Origin: Diploscapter coronatus
Lineage: Eukaryota; Nematoda; Chromadorea; Rhabditida; Rhabditidae
Assembly: GCA_964036155.1 (NCBI GenBank)
Contig: OZ038422.1
Location: 49,623,201-49,687,200, forward strand
Reading direction: 5' to 3'
Length of the DNA: 64,000 nucleotides
This document shows, piece by piece, positions 46,211 through 60,700 of this stretch. A program made the translations under genes and the position numbers. A model generated the notes under the pieces. It was not told where the DNA came from, searched no databases, and saw nothing but the letters and a program-made list of their open reading frames with translations. The first letter of the stretch is position 1. Every line of letters starts with the position of its first letter.

Positions 46211-46923
46211 GACGTGATCAAATAGCCGAGCGGCGTGATGGTATAATGCTGTGATATCTGTATTTTCGCCAAAAATGGCAGCCGCAGCCCCTTTTTACCG
46301 AACTTAATTTTTATCCAATAACCTCAAGGTACTTGAGCCTAAGTTTGTACATTCTTCTCTCGATTTCTCGAAAGATTAAATTCACTTTACTCTAGCTTTT
46401 GCGTTAGTGCAATTAAAGGCTTGTTATTCTTTTTTCTTTTCTTGTTGAATAATACATTTGACTCGACTCCCAGTGACTTCCAAACATCCAAACATATGAA
46501 ATGTTCTTTATCTTTTATTATTATTATTCGGTTAATTTTGACTTATGAGGTTTCTTTTATTTGTGACCATCCAAATGTGTGGTATCCATTTTAAATTTAG
46601 TCTCTAATCATTTGATTCGTTTTTCTTCCTTTTTTTTTAATTTCAATTTCGATGAAATGTTTGATTCACTTAGTCCATCGCTATATTAGCTTTTCTTCAC
46701 TCGGTTATCATTTCTTTATCATCTATATCAGTTGATTTCTTCAAATTTTATAAAATGGACTTTGTTGTTTTATTTCAACATTTGTGGAATAGAATTTTAT
46801 TTCTGAGCATAAATGATGTTGGAAACTTGCTGATTTGGTGTAGGAAAAATCGTTAGAGGCGATTTTCAGTATCTGATTGATAAAGCTAATTATTTGATAA
46901 GAAGATAAGTTTCAGATTCCAAG
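46211..46923. other. Intergenic, TFIIA to AP-1 sigma
   Basis: 3' untranslated region of the TFIIA gene (no clear AATAAA was picked) and AT/T-rich spacer. AGTTTCAG at 46,909-46,916 just before the AP-1 sigma ATG may be a trans-splice acceptor. Confidence 0.5.
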
Positions 46924-47992
46924 ATGATGCAATTTATGCTGTTGTTTAGCCGACAGGGCAAGCTGCGACTGCAGAAATGGTACACTGCATATCAGGACAA
47001 GGTTGGCGATTAGCTGAGAAGACCATTTTCCTTATCACTGATAAGGGCTTTTCAGCAAAAGAAGAAGATCTGTCGGGAGCTGATCACGCAGATTCTGTCG
47101 AGGAAACCCAAAATGTGCGCCTTTCTCGAGTACAAGGACTTGAAGATCGTCTATAAAAGGTTAGAGAATCATTGATAAGAAATGATAAATGATAAATGAT
47201 AAGTGAAGTGATAAAATGATCAGACTTGGGAAAGTTCGAACCGCGGTTTTCCGCATGAAGCGAGACACGAAATGAAGATGTTTTTTTTTTTCTCTTTCGA
47301 TTAGACACTTGCTTTTCATACGGTTAGCCGCGGTTCAAAATTTCCCAAATCCGAAAATGATAGTGATAAGAAAAGTTTTAAGATACGCCTCCCTATACTT
47401 CTGCTGTGCAATCGAACAGGAAGACAACGAGCTGATTTGCCTGGAAGTCATCCACAGATACGTCGAGTTGCTCGACAAGTACTTTGGCAGTGTGAGTTGG
47501 CACTTTTCATTCATTTTGAAATATCGATTTTTCTTAAAATTTCAATTGAAATATTGTATTTTCCAGGTTTGTGAACTCGATATCATTTTCAACTTCGAAA
47601 AAGCCTACTTCATTCTGGACGAATTTCTGCTGGCCGGTGAAATTCAGGTTGAAAGAATAAACTTAGACTTTGCAAATGTACAAATTTTTAGGAAACCAGC
47701 AAGAAGCAAGTACTAAAAGCTATTGCCGCTCAGGACGTCATTCAGGAGGTAACACGTTTTCTGATTATCGTTTTTTTTTGTCAGACTATCATCACATTTT
47801 TGTCAGCGCCTGTAAAAATGAGAAGTGAGAGAAAGAATGATTTTTCTAGCGGTGCGAGAGCAGCGAACTGTGTATTACTGAAGAGAGGCTGCCGCATTTA
47901 TCAAGTGAATGAATATTTTTAAGAAAATTGAAAATCTCAAATTTCAGGAAGAAACCCCGCAAGGCTTCTTCGAGGATCATGGGCTTGGATAA
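46924..47992 (+). CDS. aps-1: AP-1 clathrin adaptor sigma subunit
   Basis: Six exons (46924-47001, 47056-47159, 47383-47491, 47567-47647, 47692-47748, 47948-47992) give 157 residues, the standard length of AP-1 sigma. Marks: [126 protein letters not shown] distinguishes AP-1 from AP-2 and AP-3 sigma chains. It is the small chain of the trans-Golgi/endosome adaptor that recruits clathrin and binds acidic dileucine signals. Intron 2 holds an imperfect inverted repeat (47,223-47,352). The short final exon [14 protein letters not shown] ends at TAA 47,992. Confidence 0.95.
47223..47352. repeat. Inverted repeat in AP-1 sigma intron 2
   Basis: The arms 47,223-47,269 and 47,306-47,352 share GGGAAAGTTCGAACCGCGG and its imperfect inverse CCGCGGTTCAAAATTTCCC, plus CGCATGAAGC/GCTTTTCATACG. 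MITE-like. Confidence 0.6.
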
Positions 47993-48726
47993 TTCAGTCT
48001 TTCAACAAACTTGGATCTCTTTTAAAATATCCTGCACAATGTGATCAATGCTCTATTCGTCGTTTCCCCTTCACTTTAACTTATTATGCATCTGTTTTGT
48101 TGAACGAATAAATACCGTATTTTATGAATTATGCAAAGGGGATTTATTCTAGCGAAGAGTGATTGTTACCTTGTCTTTTTTTGGACGGTTCTTTATGCAA
48201 ATTTGGAAGGTCACCTTTTGCCCTCCTTTCTCGCCTCCTTATCTCTCTCCCCCCAGGCCACGCCCACATCGATTGGGAACGGACCGACTCACCTGTGTGT
48301 GTGCCCTTTATTTCTCTTCTTTTTCTTGCCTCCTTTCCTTCCAACTATCTGTCTGCATATCTGCATGACTCAGAACGGACCACTCTACGACGGTTTTTCT
48401 TTTTTTTTTTTAAAAGTTCACCTTGATCTGACAACTTCTATTTGCCGGGATGATGAGATGGCGAGATTTATCTTTTCCCACACTATTTCACTCTACTTTC
48501 TTTCCCTCCCTATCTTCTCTAACTATAGTTCTCGTCATCTCGTCATATAGTAATTGTTCCTTGATCTTCATTTTTATTTAAAGTGCGCTCGTAAAAATCA
48601 ATATTTCTTCAAATATATTCTTAGCTTAACTTTACAAAAAAAATGTGCATTTTCAGATCTCATATATTCACTTTTATATATTTGGAACATTTATCCTAAT
48701 GGTCAGCTGAATTAATCCCGTTGGAT
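47993..48726. other. Intergenic, AP-1 sigma to Bark-like gene
   Basis: AATAAA at 48,107-48,112 is the likely poly(A) signal of AP-1 sigma. The rest is pyrimidine-rich promoter-side spacer of the next gene; frames here are low-complexity CT tracts. Confidence 0.55.
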
Positions 48727-51700
48727 ATGACCAAGCGACTCGTATTTTCTATTTGCACTTGGCTATTCTTTATTTCAAATTTATTGTTTGTGCTGAAATA
48801 CGTGTCCGGCCAGGGCCAGCCCGTGCACCCCGGTTTTGACCCGCCCCCGGAAGCCATTAAGAATACCATCCAAGGAGCTTACGGCAAAAATGTCACCCTG
48901 TTCTTCCGGAATTCACCGTATCGAGTCACAGGTACAATACTCACATAAGATTTAGCTCGGAGGTTAATATTAAAATATACTAGCGATAGATCAGCGATAT
49001 TTTCTAACTTATATCTTCTGTAGGCTCAGATATACCATAGTCATAAACTTAAATCTGAGGTTAGAATGTAAAAGCCATTTGAAATTCAGAGTTAGCGTTA
49101 ATATTGTGCTAAGAATAAGACGATTGCGATTTCAGGCGATGTGATAGTGGAGGTCGGAGCTACCCTGACAATCGAAACCGGAGTTCGGCTTTACTTCGAC
49201 TCGGGCACAGGCATCAAAGTGCTCGGATCAATTTGGGCTGTGGTAGGCTAATTATTTGCTTTACTATATCGAGGGGTTTCGAATATCTCTGCATCTTTTC
49301 CGCCTATGGAATTTGCATACTCTTTCTTCGTTTTATTTGTATTAGCTCTGTATGTCTTTGGCTATACATTTCTTTGAGGCGGAAAAATAGCACCGAGGGG
49401 GCACTGTTAAAATATCGATTTTTACACGGGATGCTTTTCCCACAGGAAACAGTAAAAGGAATGAATCATAATCATAAAACTGAATAAAATAATACGAAAA
49501 AGTGCAATACATAAAAGTGGTACTTTTAAAACTACTAGTTAATCTTATTCAATACTATCGTGCTACTTCTATGGATTATTAAAAAAGAAAACAAACGAGT
49601 TTTAGGGCAATGAATGGGCGCACATCCAAATGCTGCCTCATCAGAAGGAGATGTCCTATGATTTCGAGATGCCCGAATGGAGATTGATCGATGGACCGAC
49701 AGTCAGACAAGGCAGACTGCAGGTCCGGTTCAGGGACCGATGGAGAAGTGTCTGCACCATGCTTAGCAAGTTCGACTTCATTTTATTTAGCAAATATATA
49801 ATGAAGATCAAGTATTTCAAGTTGTACTTCACTTCATGAAAGCCTAACTTTGAAGCGATGATTTAAGCTGATCCTTATGAATATTCTTAAAGACCTTCTT
49901 TTAATAGTACGATTTAAGCTGGACCTCAATCGACACCGGGGTTGCATGCCGCTCCATGGGCTATTCGGACGGGGGCTTCTATCAGTGGTATCGTCGAAAC
50001 AACGAGTCTTATCCATTCGTTTTGCCCGAGCCTCGATGTCAGTCCAGAGCTATGAACCTATGGCAATGTGAAGGTCTATCTGATGTGAATTCGATTAGAA
50101 TGAGTGAAAACCTTTGTCAGGTACGAAAATTCGAAGTCTTCCTAAATTTCAATAGAGCGTCCCAGGGCGAAGACGATATTGGCATTTATTGCTGGGGACC
50201 GCCGACGTTTCGAGGCTGGGCCAGGCACTGGAAAGGTGATTTTCGCGGAAAAATAACCCAAATTTCGAATACTTTGAACTTAGGCCTCCAAATCTACAAT
50301 GCGCCCTACAAATACGTGAACGCAGACCCGGACATGGTCGCGGTTCAAAGAGAATCACATAGTCGATTGGAATTCATCGACATTCTCTACGCTGGATATG
50401 ACAAGTTATTCATTCTCGATTTGAATTTAACAAAAGTCGTGTACTCTTAAGAATGATGAAAAACGCTACAGCGGCACTGCAAATTCAAGGGGTTGCTCCG
50501 ATTATGAATGGACTGAGGATAGAAAGAAGCGCCAGAGACGGGATTTATCTGTACGAATCCTCAGGTAAATTAAGATACCGTTACCTTTGAATAATTAAAG
50601 TTTAGGACCGGTTTATATCACGAACTCCACGATATCCTACAATCGAGGTCATGGCATTCAAGTTGATAACACGACGGATGGAAGGATATTCGTCAACTCT
50701 ACCATTATCCAAGGCAACTATGGCGATGGAGTGTGGTACAAGCAAAAAATCGGCACCAATTTAGTCACTCATAGAATTCGTAGGAATATTTTACTGTTCT
50801 AGAAAAAAAATGGTTTTAGATACCCACGCAAAAAGACAGTTGTCACTAGAAGGAGCGGTTTACGACGAAGAACCCTATCGAATTAACATGTGCGAAGAAC
50901 ACTCCATTCCTCAGGCCCTATTCTTCCCACACCTCATTTTGGCGCATTTACCAAATGGCACACTGATTGAACCATCAACTCCGCCTCTTTGTTGGATGGT
51001 AAGTGGCGCCAAGAATGGTAGCATTAATTACTTATACCATTTAGAGTGTCGCCTTACCATCGAGGCTACCCTACACTTACTCTCTACAATTCATGCACAT
51101 ATCTCATCCGCCTTTACATCGACCTCCGCTTCTTCACGAAACCTCGCTATTTCTGAGAGTTTGCGACGCTACTGAAGACCTGCAGAATTGTCAACTAAAC
51201 AGGCAAAGAATTCCCATTAGAGACGGCACTTTTCCCCAGTCGATAAGCTTCAAATCCTCTGGACGACCCATGTATTTGGCGCTTGATTATGACGCTCAGG
51301 ATGGGAATTCCTTCTACACCCCTACCGAACTCAGGCTTCTATTCAGAATTCATTCGAGCGTTTTGGGTAAGAGCATTCAATTTCATTTAAACTATTAATT
51401 TTTCTCTTGAAAAAGCTTGCCATTAAAATGCCTGAATTGAGTTTTCCTGAAACCTAAAGCCTAAATTCAGATAAGGCTTATTACGGACTGAATATAACGA
51501 ATTCCCTTATCAATGACAACATCGGGAATGGAGTGTATGTGATGGACATCCGCGAGAGGACCGCCTTCACAAACGTGACGATGAATCGAAATCAGGGAAA
51601 TGCTGCATTTCTCGTCAAGGACGGCGCTGCCGATATCTGGCTCAACGACACCAGGTATGCGATTCAGAAGCTATTTTAAATGTTCGCAATGCGGTTAGAT

Positions 51701-54700
51701 AATCAAGAGTAAAGATAATAGGCTAGAAGTGGCGTGTACTTTGAGACGCTAGTATTTTCAAACTTTTTAACCATATTTAATGGAAATTCTTTATAACGAA
51801 TTTTCTGTTCAACAGAATGCCCAACTGTTTAATATAAATTATATTTTTTCAACAGAAGGGTTAATTCTTGTTAATTTCACTTTCAATTTTGGGTAGCTAT
51901 GAACATGGTTACAGGATCGAAGAAAACTGGGGAGATGGGATGAACGTTTCATACGCTGGAGGCTCGATTTCTATAAACGGCACTCGCATCGAGAGAAATC
52001 GGTGGAGAGGTAGTGTATTTGAATTTTTACCTAGGATTACTGTAGCTTAAGATGTCGAAGGTTACTGATTTTCAGGAGCCGCCTTCCACTTCAACGACTC
52101 TTCGCCTTTCTTCTGCTTGCATCAAGAAATAGTCTTCAAGGGTCAGCCCTCGAATAATCAATTCTACCTCCCGACAAGGATCGTCGACAATTTCTGGGGC
52201 GGAATTCTAGTTGGTAATTGGTGTTTACACGAAAAACGGGAGATAGAGCCTAAAGTAAGTTTAAATTTTTTTCGAAAAAATATGATTTTTGGACAATTTG
52301 TTAATCTCATACATGTGTTACGGTATTTTTGTAAGAGAATAATATGACTGTTCTATGCTTCTTCGAACACGTCTCATTGTCATGTGTCTTTAACTTTTTA
52401 TTTGTTGAATTTAGGTCTTGATAACTTGGCTGGAGTTGACTGACAACAAGTATCATCCTGCTTTGGAGATTCATTCCTGTCAAAGCCCCAATATGGCTCG
52501 GACCATCGTCGACATAACCGGGAATCAGATTACTGAGAACAAGGGCATGGGGCTGAGGATAGTTCCCGCTGTAAATATGATGGCTGTCATCAATAGCAAC
52601 CAATTTCGGTCCAATAATGATACTGCCTTACTCATAAGAAATGCCGATTACCCACAATTATGGACCCTACCCTCTAACGTAAGATTAAATTTAATAAAAT
52701 GTCTATTTTTTTAATTTAGGTTACAATTTCGAAGAACGCCTTCAAATTCAACACCGCCAAATACATCGTATCTCTGGGGCTAAACGAAGGCTCCCCCTGG
52801 CAAAAGCTGGTCTTCAATCAGCAGAACGAGATTCGGACAAATGTGGTTTTGAATCCTTTCGAATACCTGAATCCCCGCTCCACTCCCTATGCAGCGATGG
52901 TGATTTCTAGCAGGTTTATTTAATATCGAATTAAACACATAATATTTTATTTAAGTAACGTCGTAATCCACCGCAATTGTTTCAAAAATGAGCGTGCTAG
53001 ATATGAAATCGCTACTGAATTAGCCGCCCATGCAGCAATCATCAATGCTACCGAAAATAACTGGGGTCACGCTGAGGCTCCACGCTTTCTGAATCGGATT
53101 TTCGATCAGGTACATCCTTGAAGGCTCCTGAAAATATAGAATTTTGATTCAGTTCAATCGGTATTCCTTGGCTAATATCAAAGTCGACCCCTATATGGCA
53201 GTGTGCAATCAGAGAGTGCCTCACATCACACCGTTGAATGAGCATTTTCGTCAGTTCCGGAATGATTCCCAGCCTTTTACACTCGGTGGGAACATCTATG
53301 AAAATCACGATTTGGCAAAGGGGACTTATACTGTGACCGACGACATTCATGTCGTTCCTGGAGCTAAATTAACGATCGCCGCCGGATCTACGCTGCAATT
53401 CAACGATGGGGTCGGAATGCTTGTGCAGGTAATTTAAGCAGTTGATAGAACAATTCGAATTTCTACTTTCAGGGTGAATTACTAAGGAATGAGCACGATA
53501 GCTCCGAGGATACTGTAACTTTCACTTCGTCTCCATTTTCACTGCCTCCTGTTGGAAATGCCCGATTGGTCGATGAAGATGGGAATGATAGAGTGACGGA
53601 AGGAAGACTTGAGGTAAAAGGAAGAGCTGGTCTTCATGGTTTAAAGTGAGTAATTCAGGTATTTGTCGATGGTCAGTGGGGGACTGTGTGCAATCGCTCT
53701 TGGACAGCTTATCATGCCAGACTAGCCTGCAACCAGATGGGCCTTATCATTGACCCTCAGTATTTCGAGAACTGGAGAATTTTCCCTTCGAAAGGAGAAT
53801 TACCCATGCTTATGGATAACATCCGATGTGAAGAGAATGAGGTCGGACTTCCTAGTTAGGCAATGGGAACTTTGAAATTTAGGTCGATATAACTCGATGT
53901 AGGCATGATGGTTTGAAGCACAATGTTGGCGCGGGATGTAGGGCCACCGAAGTTGTGGGTGAGTCAAGGTTAAACGTTTGGAACTTAATGTTAAATGCCA
54001 AAGTTTAAATAGGAACTCAAGTTGAGATAAAAATTTGAATTTTATTTAAATTTTCAGGACTTCGCTGCCTCGAACCTCGCTGGGCCGGGGTGCGATATTC
54101 TCTGCTGGCAAATCCTCCGACGGTCACAGGCCAATCCACGATGGACAACTGGCTGATCGAAAAAGCCGGCCTGTTCGATTTCCGAACTCCTTCTTTTTCA
54201 CCGGCACTGCAAATCGACTGGAATTATCATACATTCCACAATTTGATCGTTAGGAACAATTTCTGGGATGGAATCGATATCGTCTACAATGATCTGATCA
54301 AGAAGCCTACACTTAGGTAACAAATTACATAAGAAATATTTGGGAAATTCAGATAAATTTAATTTCGGTCAGCACTTACCTAGGATATATTGACTTTCTA
54401 ATAACTCGATAAAAATAAAATAATTAAAATAACCATTTTTAGAACGAGTAGAAGCTATGGCAATAGAAGAAATGGGATCCATATTCGCTCCGCAGGGATC
54501 ACCATCGAAAATGTGACTCTGAGTTGGAACGGAGAGGCGGGACTGCGGTACAATCCGGCTGTGGGGGCGACGCTGCAGAATGACATCGTCTCGTGGTTGG
54601 ATATTACTGAGCAGCCCGAACTCGAAGCGAATAACATATTCAACATACCTAACCACGCTGTGAAGAGTCTTCAGGTAAAAATATCGTAAAAGTGTTTATC

Positions 54701-57700
54701 CTCATCATAATTTCAGGTACTTGAGTCGCATTTGAATCAAAGGAAGTTCTTAGTCGCGAAAGAAACCCCAGATTGTCCCTTAATTCTGCACGAGCCTTGC
54801 GTTTATGAATTGGAATTGGAGGCTAATGGATATGAATATGGAATTGAAGCAAAAATGGCGATTCAGGTATTAGCTTAAAAATTATCAAATATTTTTTCAT
54901 TTTTAAGATCGCCCGCCCAGTTTCGAATATTTCCGATGAAGATGCAGTGTTTTTCGACGTCGGTGGCACGAAGTCCTTCTCGGCTCGAAAGGATCAAATC
55001 TACTTTCCGTTTGTTTCGTCGAAAAATCGCGTCAGAATGAGATACACTCGATCTTATGGGGTGCCGAAATTAGTCGTGCTCGTGCTGTTTCTCGATACTC
55101 AGGTGCCATATTTGTGAATAATTGAATATTTTAGACATAATTTTAGTATCCATGAAATTCTAACTTTAAACCAGTTAGATGAATGTAATTTCAGGAATAT
55201 CTCGATAGATTCATTCACGTTCTGCACTCCGTCATTTCCGACAACCAATACGGCATTTCCACGATGCATCACAACAATTTGACCTATGACGATGGGACCA
55301 TCACGAATCGATGGGACAATGAAAAATTATGGTTTCAAAGGGTACCGTATTTTTTGAATTTATACCAATTAAAATGGTAACTTCAGTCGAACTTCACTGG
55401 TAACACACAGGCAGTATTGTGGATGGACTCTCCTCAGCATGAAGTGGTTCCTGGTACGCCGATAGCTCAAATCTTCTATCACATCGACAACTGCTCGATT
55501 CATCATAATACGGGGGCTGTGATTGACACTCAGGTACAATATAATAAGTTGTATATGACTTTGAATTTAAAATTTCTTGAATTATTCAGAGAGACCTATT
55601 CGCCTCGGCCAATGTATTTCGATGGTGGTTTTGGTCGAACACAATAGCCAACAATTCTGGAAGCACGATGGTCATTCGAATGCCTGATACGTACAATTTA
55701 ATCGCGAAGGAGGAACACGAGTTCAAGGTACTCCATTACTTTTTTAAGGGTTTATATTTACTTTTAGATGACCGAAAATCGCATTCACAATAATACGGAA
55801 TTTCGATTTCTTTTGGAAGGCTTTTATGCGATTGTGAATATATCTTCGAACAACATCACTGACAACTTCGCTCCGCCCAATTTTGGATTGTTCGAAGTTT
55901 CTGGAATGGAAAAAAATCTAACTGTCGAGAGGAATAGGTTCTTCACAAATTGGGTAAGTTTTAAGTAGCTGAGAATTTATTGAAAGAATCAATTTACTTT
56001 CAGGGTCACTGGCTATTCAAAGTGAATACATTTTCTCATGCACTTCGCCACGTCATAGTTCCTGCCTTCATTCAGTGGAACTATATCGAGTTCAACCATT
56101 TCATCAAGCCTAAGGAAGACTACGTGGATATGTATCCCCGATCCTATGCCATAGGGATCTTCGGTTCTCAGGTAAAAATATTTTAAATCATTTAGCTTTA
56201 ATTAAAAGCTAAAATAATCTCAGATGAAAAAGCTCTAATTCAAATAATTACAGAAAATCGATGTTCATTTCAACCGGCTTAAGAATACGTTGATGGACTT
56301 TGAATTGGTCGCAGGGTGCAAAGTATGACAGTTATTCTTATTATTTTTCCTTTAAATCGCAATTTTAGCCGATTACGGTATACGATTCGTTGAATGTGAC
56401 GTACAATTGGTGGGGCACGGCCACGGACGGTGAAATTGCGCAGAGGATCTTCGACATTGACGATTGGAATATCTATACTCCCGCTAATTACAACCCATTC
56501 TTCACTTCCAACGAACATTTCATCAATTTCTGGTGGCTACTTTATCCGGTAATTAGCGTAACTAAATTTAATTAATCCAATATTCTTAAAGATGGGTCAA
56601 ATGAAAAACGCCACCTATGATGAACCCACCGTATTCGATTTGAAGGGTAGAATGTATCAGTCGAAAAACATGACTTTGATTACTGAGCGATGGTACGAGT
56701 TCCCCTACTACTACAGGGTAATAAACTAATTTATTGTTTATAATCGTCCAACTAATTAAGCCCTATCGTCCGTACCGCATCATTAGGGACGTGACAATTA
56801 TGCCTGGAGCAACGTTGTACATTGAGAAGGGTGTGGAAGTGCACGTCTGGCCGAATGTGCGGATTCTCGTTCTGGGTGAACTGATAGCGGATGGGACCTA
56901 CTGGCAGCCGATTCGGTTTAAACCCATTAACATAACCGAATACGATGAAATCCGGAATAAAATTGGCACCCGATACAAACGAGATGTCGAAGAATTTAAG
57001 ATTGGAAATGGAGCTAAGATCGTCCACAAAAGGGCTGTTAATAGGTGAGCTGACTTCAAAAATTTGAACATTGTTCTTTTTCCAGGGCCAGACCAGACCA
57101 TGTCTACCAGGAAATGCCTGTGATGTATCGGTACGATCCGTATTTCCAGCGATTCCCAGTTTCTCTAGCGAATCAGACCCAGGAAGGCAGGGCTGGATGG
57201 CTGCAGATCTACAATGCAACGAGTGGGGAAATAGTTCCATCTTGTGATCAACAGTTTACGATTAGAAATGCTCAGGTATATTCTAGTTTAAATACATTTG
57301 ACCTATTTTTTAACAGGTTGTCTGTCGTGAATTAGGCTTCCCAACGCTGAATGCATATCATTGGGTGACACAACGATGGGATTACAACCCTAAACTGAGG
57401 ATTCTGAAGACTTACATGGAGCCCAGAGAATGTAGGGGCGATGAAGAGAAATTGGATAGGTAGAGTTGAGAAAAATAAAACAATCAGTTAAAACATATTA
57501 GATGCCCCCTGAGACTGACAGGCAACACTTCACAATGGCAATGCATGGATAACGAGCATTTCAACTATATTTTTTGCGGGAGGAATAAATCTGTTGAAGA
57601 GTAAGAAATTTCGATCGTCTTTTTTTTATATAAAAGAGAAGAATTTTCAGCATTTACATTGGAAACTGGGGAGGGATCACATTCGCTAGGGAACATTTGG

Positions 57701-60700
57701 AGCTGCAGGACGTGAATTTGATAGGTATATCTAGGAAAACGATAATGATTTGAATTCAAATAAGTCTTTCAGAACAATCAGTCCTGAGAAACGTGGAAGT
57801 TGTCGGAGGCGGATTAGCCCATAACGAATCCGTATCGATGGCCGCTCTGCACATCTTCCAACGTCATCCGATTCTGGATCACGTCAACGTCACCAACTCC
57901 TCCATGCACGGCATTCAAATCATCGCGCCTAGACAAACCGTCGTCCTGAATCAGGTCAACGCTACGGACAATAACGGGGCTGGAGTCCGAATTGTCACCG
58001 TCAATCTACAAGCTCCGAATCAGGACGCTCAATCCCCGATAAGGCCGTTGCAGATTCCATATTATTCACAGGTACAGTAATCTTGACCTGCTAAATTGGA
58101 GTTTAAAGTATCTTTCCTTAATTCAAATTACAGGGAATGCTGGACATGTGCAGTTCGGAGAAGCTAATTCAGATTCGAAATCGAATTTTGCTCTACTATA
58201 AATACGACAGCCGCCCAATAGATTGCGTGAAGATTTTCTCAGCGCCAGGAAGGAAAGTCGCATTTCGATTCCTCCAAGCCAACCTCTACTACCAGCCTGT
58301 GGATTTGGGCCGATCTGACGCGTTGAGGGTCTATAATTCGATTTCATTCTTGCCCTCCACGCTACTTGCTGAATTCCGCGTGGATAGGCCTTCTTCTTGG
58401 ACGCGCTCAGTGTCTGGGGATATTTTGGCGCTGCATATGAGAGCTACGGCTGCAGATGGAACTTATGGATTCATCGCAGAAGTCTCCGCACTCCCAGGCA
58501 CCATATTTAATTATTATTTAAACATCAACTAATATGTGTTATATTTTGAACTTTAGTTTTAAGCAACAATAAAATAAATAATTTCAGGAAACACCGATTC
58601 ATTCCCAGTGGAAGAGGTCATCATTCGAAATTCGAGGATTGATAACAACGATAGGGGAGGAATTGACTACCAGAATGTGGGAGAAACCAGTCCAGTTCTT
58701 CTAATCGAGGACTGCTCCATCAGCTACAATGGACTGAACCTGTTCGGCAACATCACCACGACCTCCCACGCCGTCAAACTGTCGCTTCACAATACGATGT
58801 CACTGATGTTCCGGGGGAATTCGCTAACTCATAACATCGGAGGCCTACTAGTCTCAGCACATAGCTCATCTCCTGTAGCTAGATTGACAGCTCTAATCAA
58901 AGACTCTCTATTCTCCCACAATTCAAATTCATCTATCATAGCCCTAATTGGAAACGGTCTTCAGGCAGCGAATTTAATCAACAATATTGTCTCCCTGAAT
59001 TATGCCTTATTCCATGACACTATCATTGCAAGGCAGTTCTCGCTGAATATGACCAGAAATGTGGTCTTCAACAATACCGGATTACATACAGTCGATATGG
59101 CTGGGGCTTCGAGAATCGCATCGACTACGCATACTTTCAACTACAACTATTTCGACAATAACCTAGCTCTTGGACATGGACATCAGTACCTGGAGAAATT
59201 TGGATTTCAACCAGAGCGAACGAACGAATTCGATGATCGGCCTAGAAGAAAGAGACAGATTACCCCAGGCAATATATTAAAAATCTTAAAATATTGTTGA
59301 GTTGAAAAATTGAATTTCAGGCCAAATCACCCAAGAAGGAGTATCTTTCGACTGGTGGACGCACGTTGACAACGATACTGCCAGATACAGATCAACTATC
59401 CTTGCTGGGAATGCTCAGCAACTCTACAGGGGCAATTCGTTCAATGATCCTGCAAATGACTACGAGTTGGCCACGACTCGACGGAATGAGTAGGGAAAAA
59501 AGCTGCTCTTCACCAAGAGTTCACTATTTTAGATACGAAACAACCCAGATCGACGCAGTGCTGAATTACTGGGGCTATCCGGGCACAAGTGGGGTGGCTG
59601 CAGGAAAAATCAGGGACTACGGAGACTTCCCGTATCTGATTCAAGTCAACTATTTACCGGTGTTGGAGTCGAACACTTCGATTATCGAAGGGGACTGTCC
59701 AGCGGGCTGGTTCCAGACTGGCCACATGGAATTCAAGTCCTGTTTCATCTACGTGGGTGCTGCTGCCACTTATAGACATGCCGTGACCTATTGCAAGGTC
59801 AGACTTCACTTTTATCCGTTACTTTAAGCTGATCTTCAGGAATTAGACGCATTCGTGCCGTATTTGAGGGCTGACGACCCAAGACAGGGAGAAATCGCTA
59901 GGAGAGTCGAGCAGATCACGACAAGTCTGGCCACTGACATGGAGAAGATCAATACTTTTGCGGTAGGTTTTGAAAATCTGCAAAAAGCATCGAAAGTTTA
60001 GATGCTTGATGATATTCATGTCTGGATCGCATCTATGGAAATTCCTTCGACTCAATGTGGCTGGCTGTCTGCGAAAACGGGCAAGACTGGATCTGTAAAT
60101 TGCAATGCACTACTGCCTTTTGTTTGTGAGAAAGGTTATCCGGCCATTTTGAGTCAGTTTTTAAAATTCCATGTTTAGGAACCGAACCATATGTCGAACC
60201 AATTATGTGGCGAATGGGCATAATTCTTGCTGTCGTACTAATTTCTGTCGTGGTTGGTCTTGTCGCGCTTCTAGCCCTATTCTGGTGCATAAAATCACGA
60301 AAGAGAAAGGAGGAAGTCATAGAACGGAAGAATATTATCAGGGCTAGTATTAAATTGCAGAGGTATAATTTAAATTCATTGCAAGGTGGTCATAAATTGT
60401 GGAAACATTATCCAACTCGACTTGGGGAAAATGAATGAGTCAAAGTACATCGCTTTTGCCTGTAAATAATATTACGGATCATATCCCAATGAAAACTCTA
60501 AAAAAAAAAAAAAAACTTGTGAAATAACTTACATGAGCGCTAGCACTTGCTTCCAATTTATGCGTGCTTGTAAAATTTCTAAATTTCAGCAGTCGCGTAA
60601 CATTCCCGATCCAAAATCTTTTACCAATAGTGCATTGATATCAGAATAAAATTTTTGGTATCTTCAAAATCCATATATCAACTAATATTTCTAATCAAAG

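Noticed and set aside
47220..47260. tRNA B-box-like GGTTCGAAC on the minus strand
   Set aside because: The flanking bases do not pair as a T-arm and no A-box or acceptor stem is present; it belongs to an inverted repeat.
48131..48550. Plus-strand 139-codon frame after AP-1 sigma
   Set aside because: Driven by CT-rich sequence, with overlapping open frames of similar length; it lies in the spacer after the poly(A) signal.
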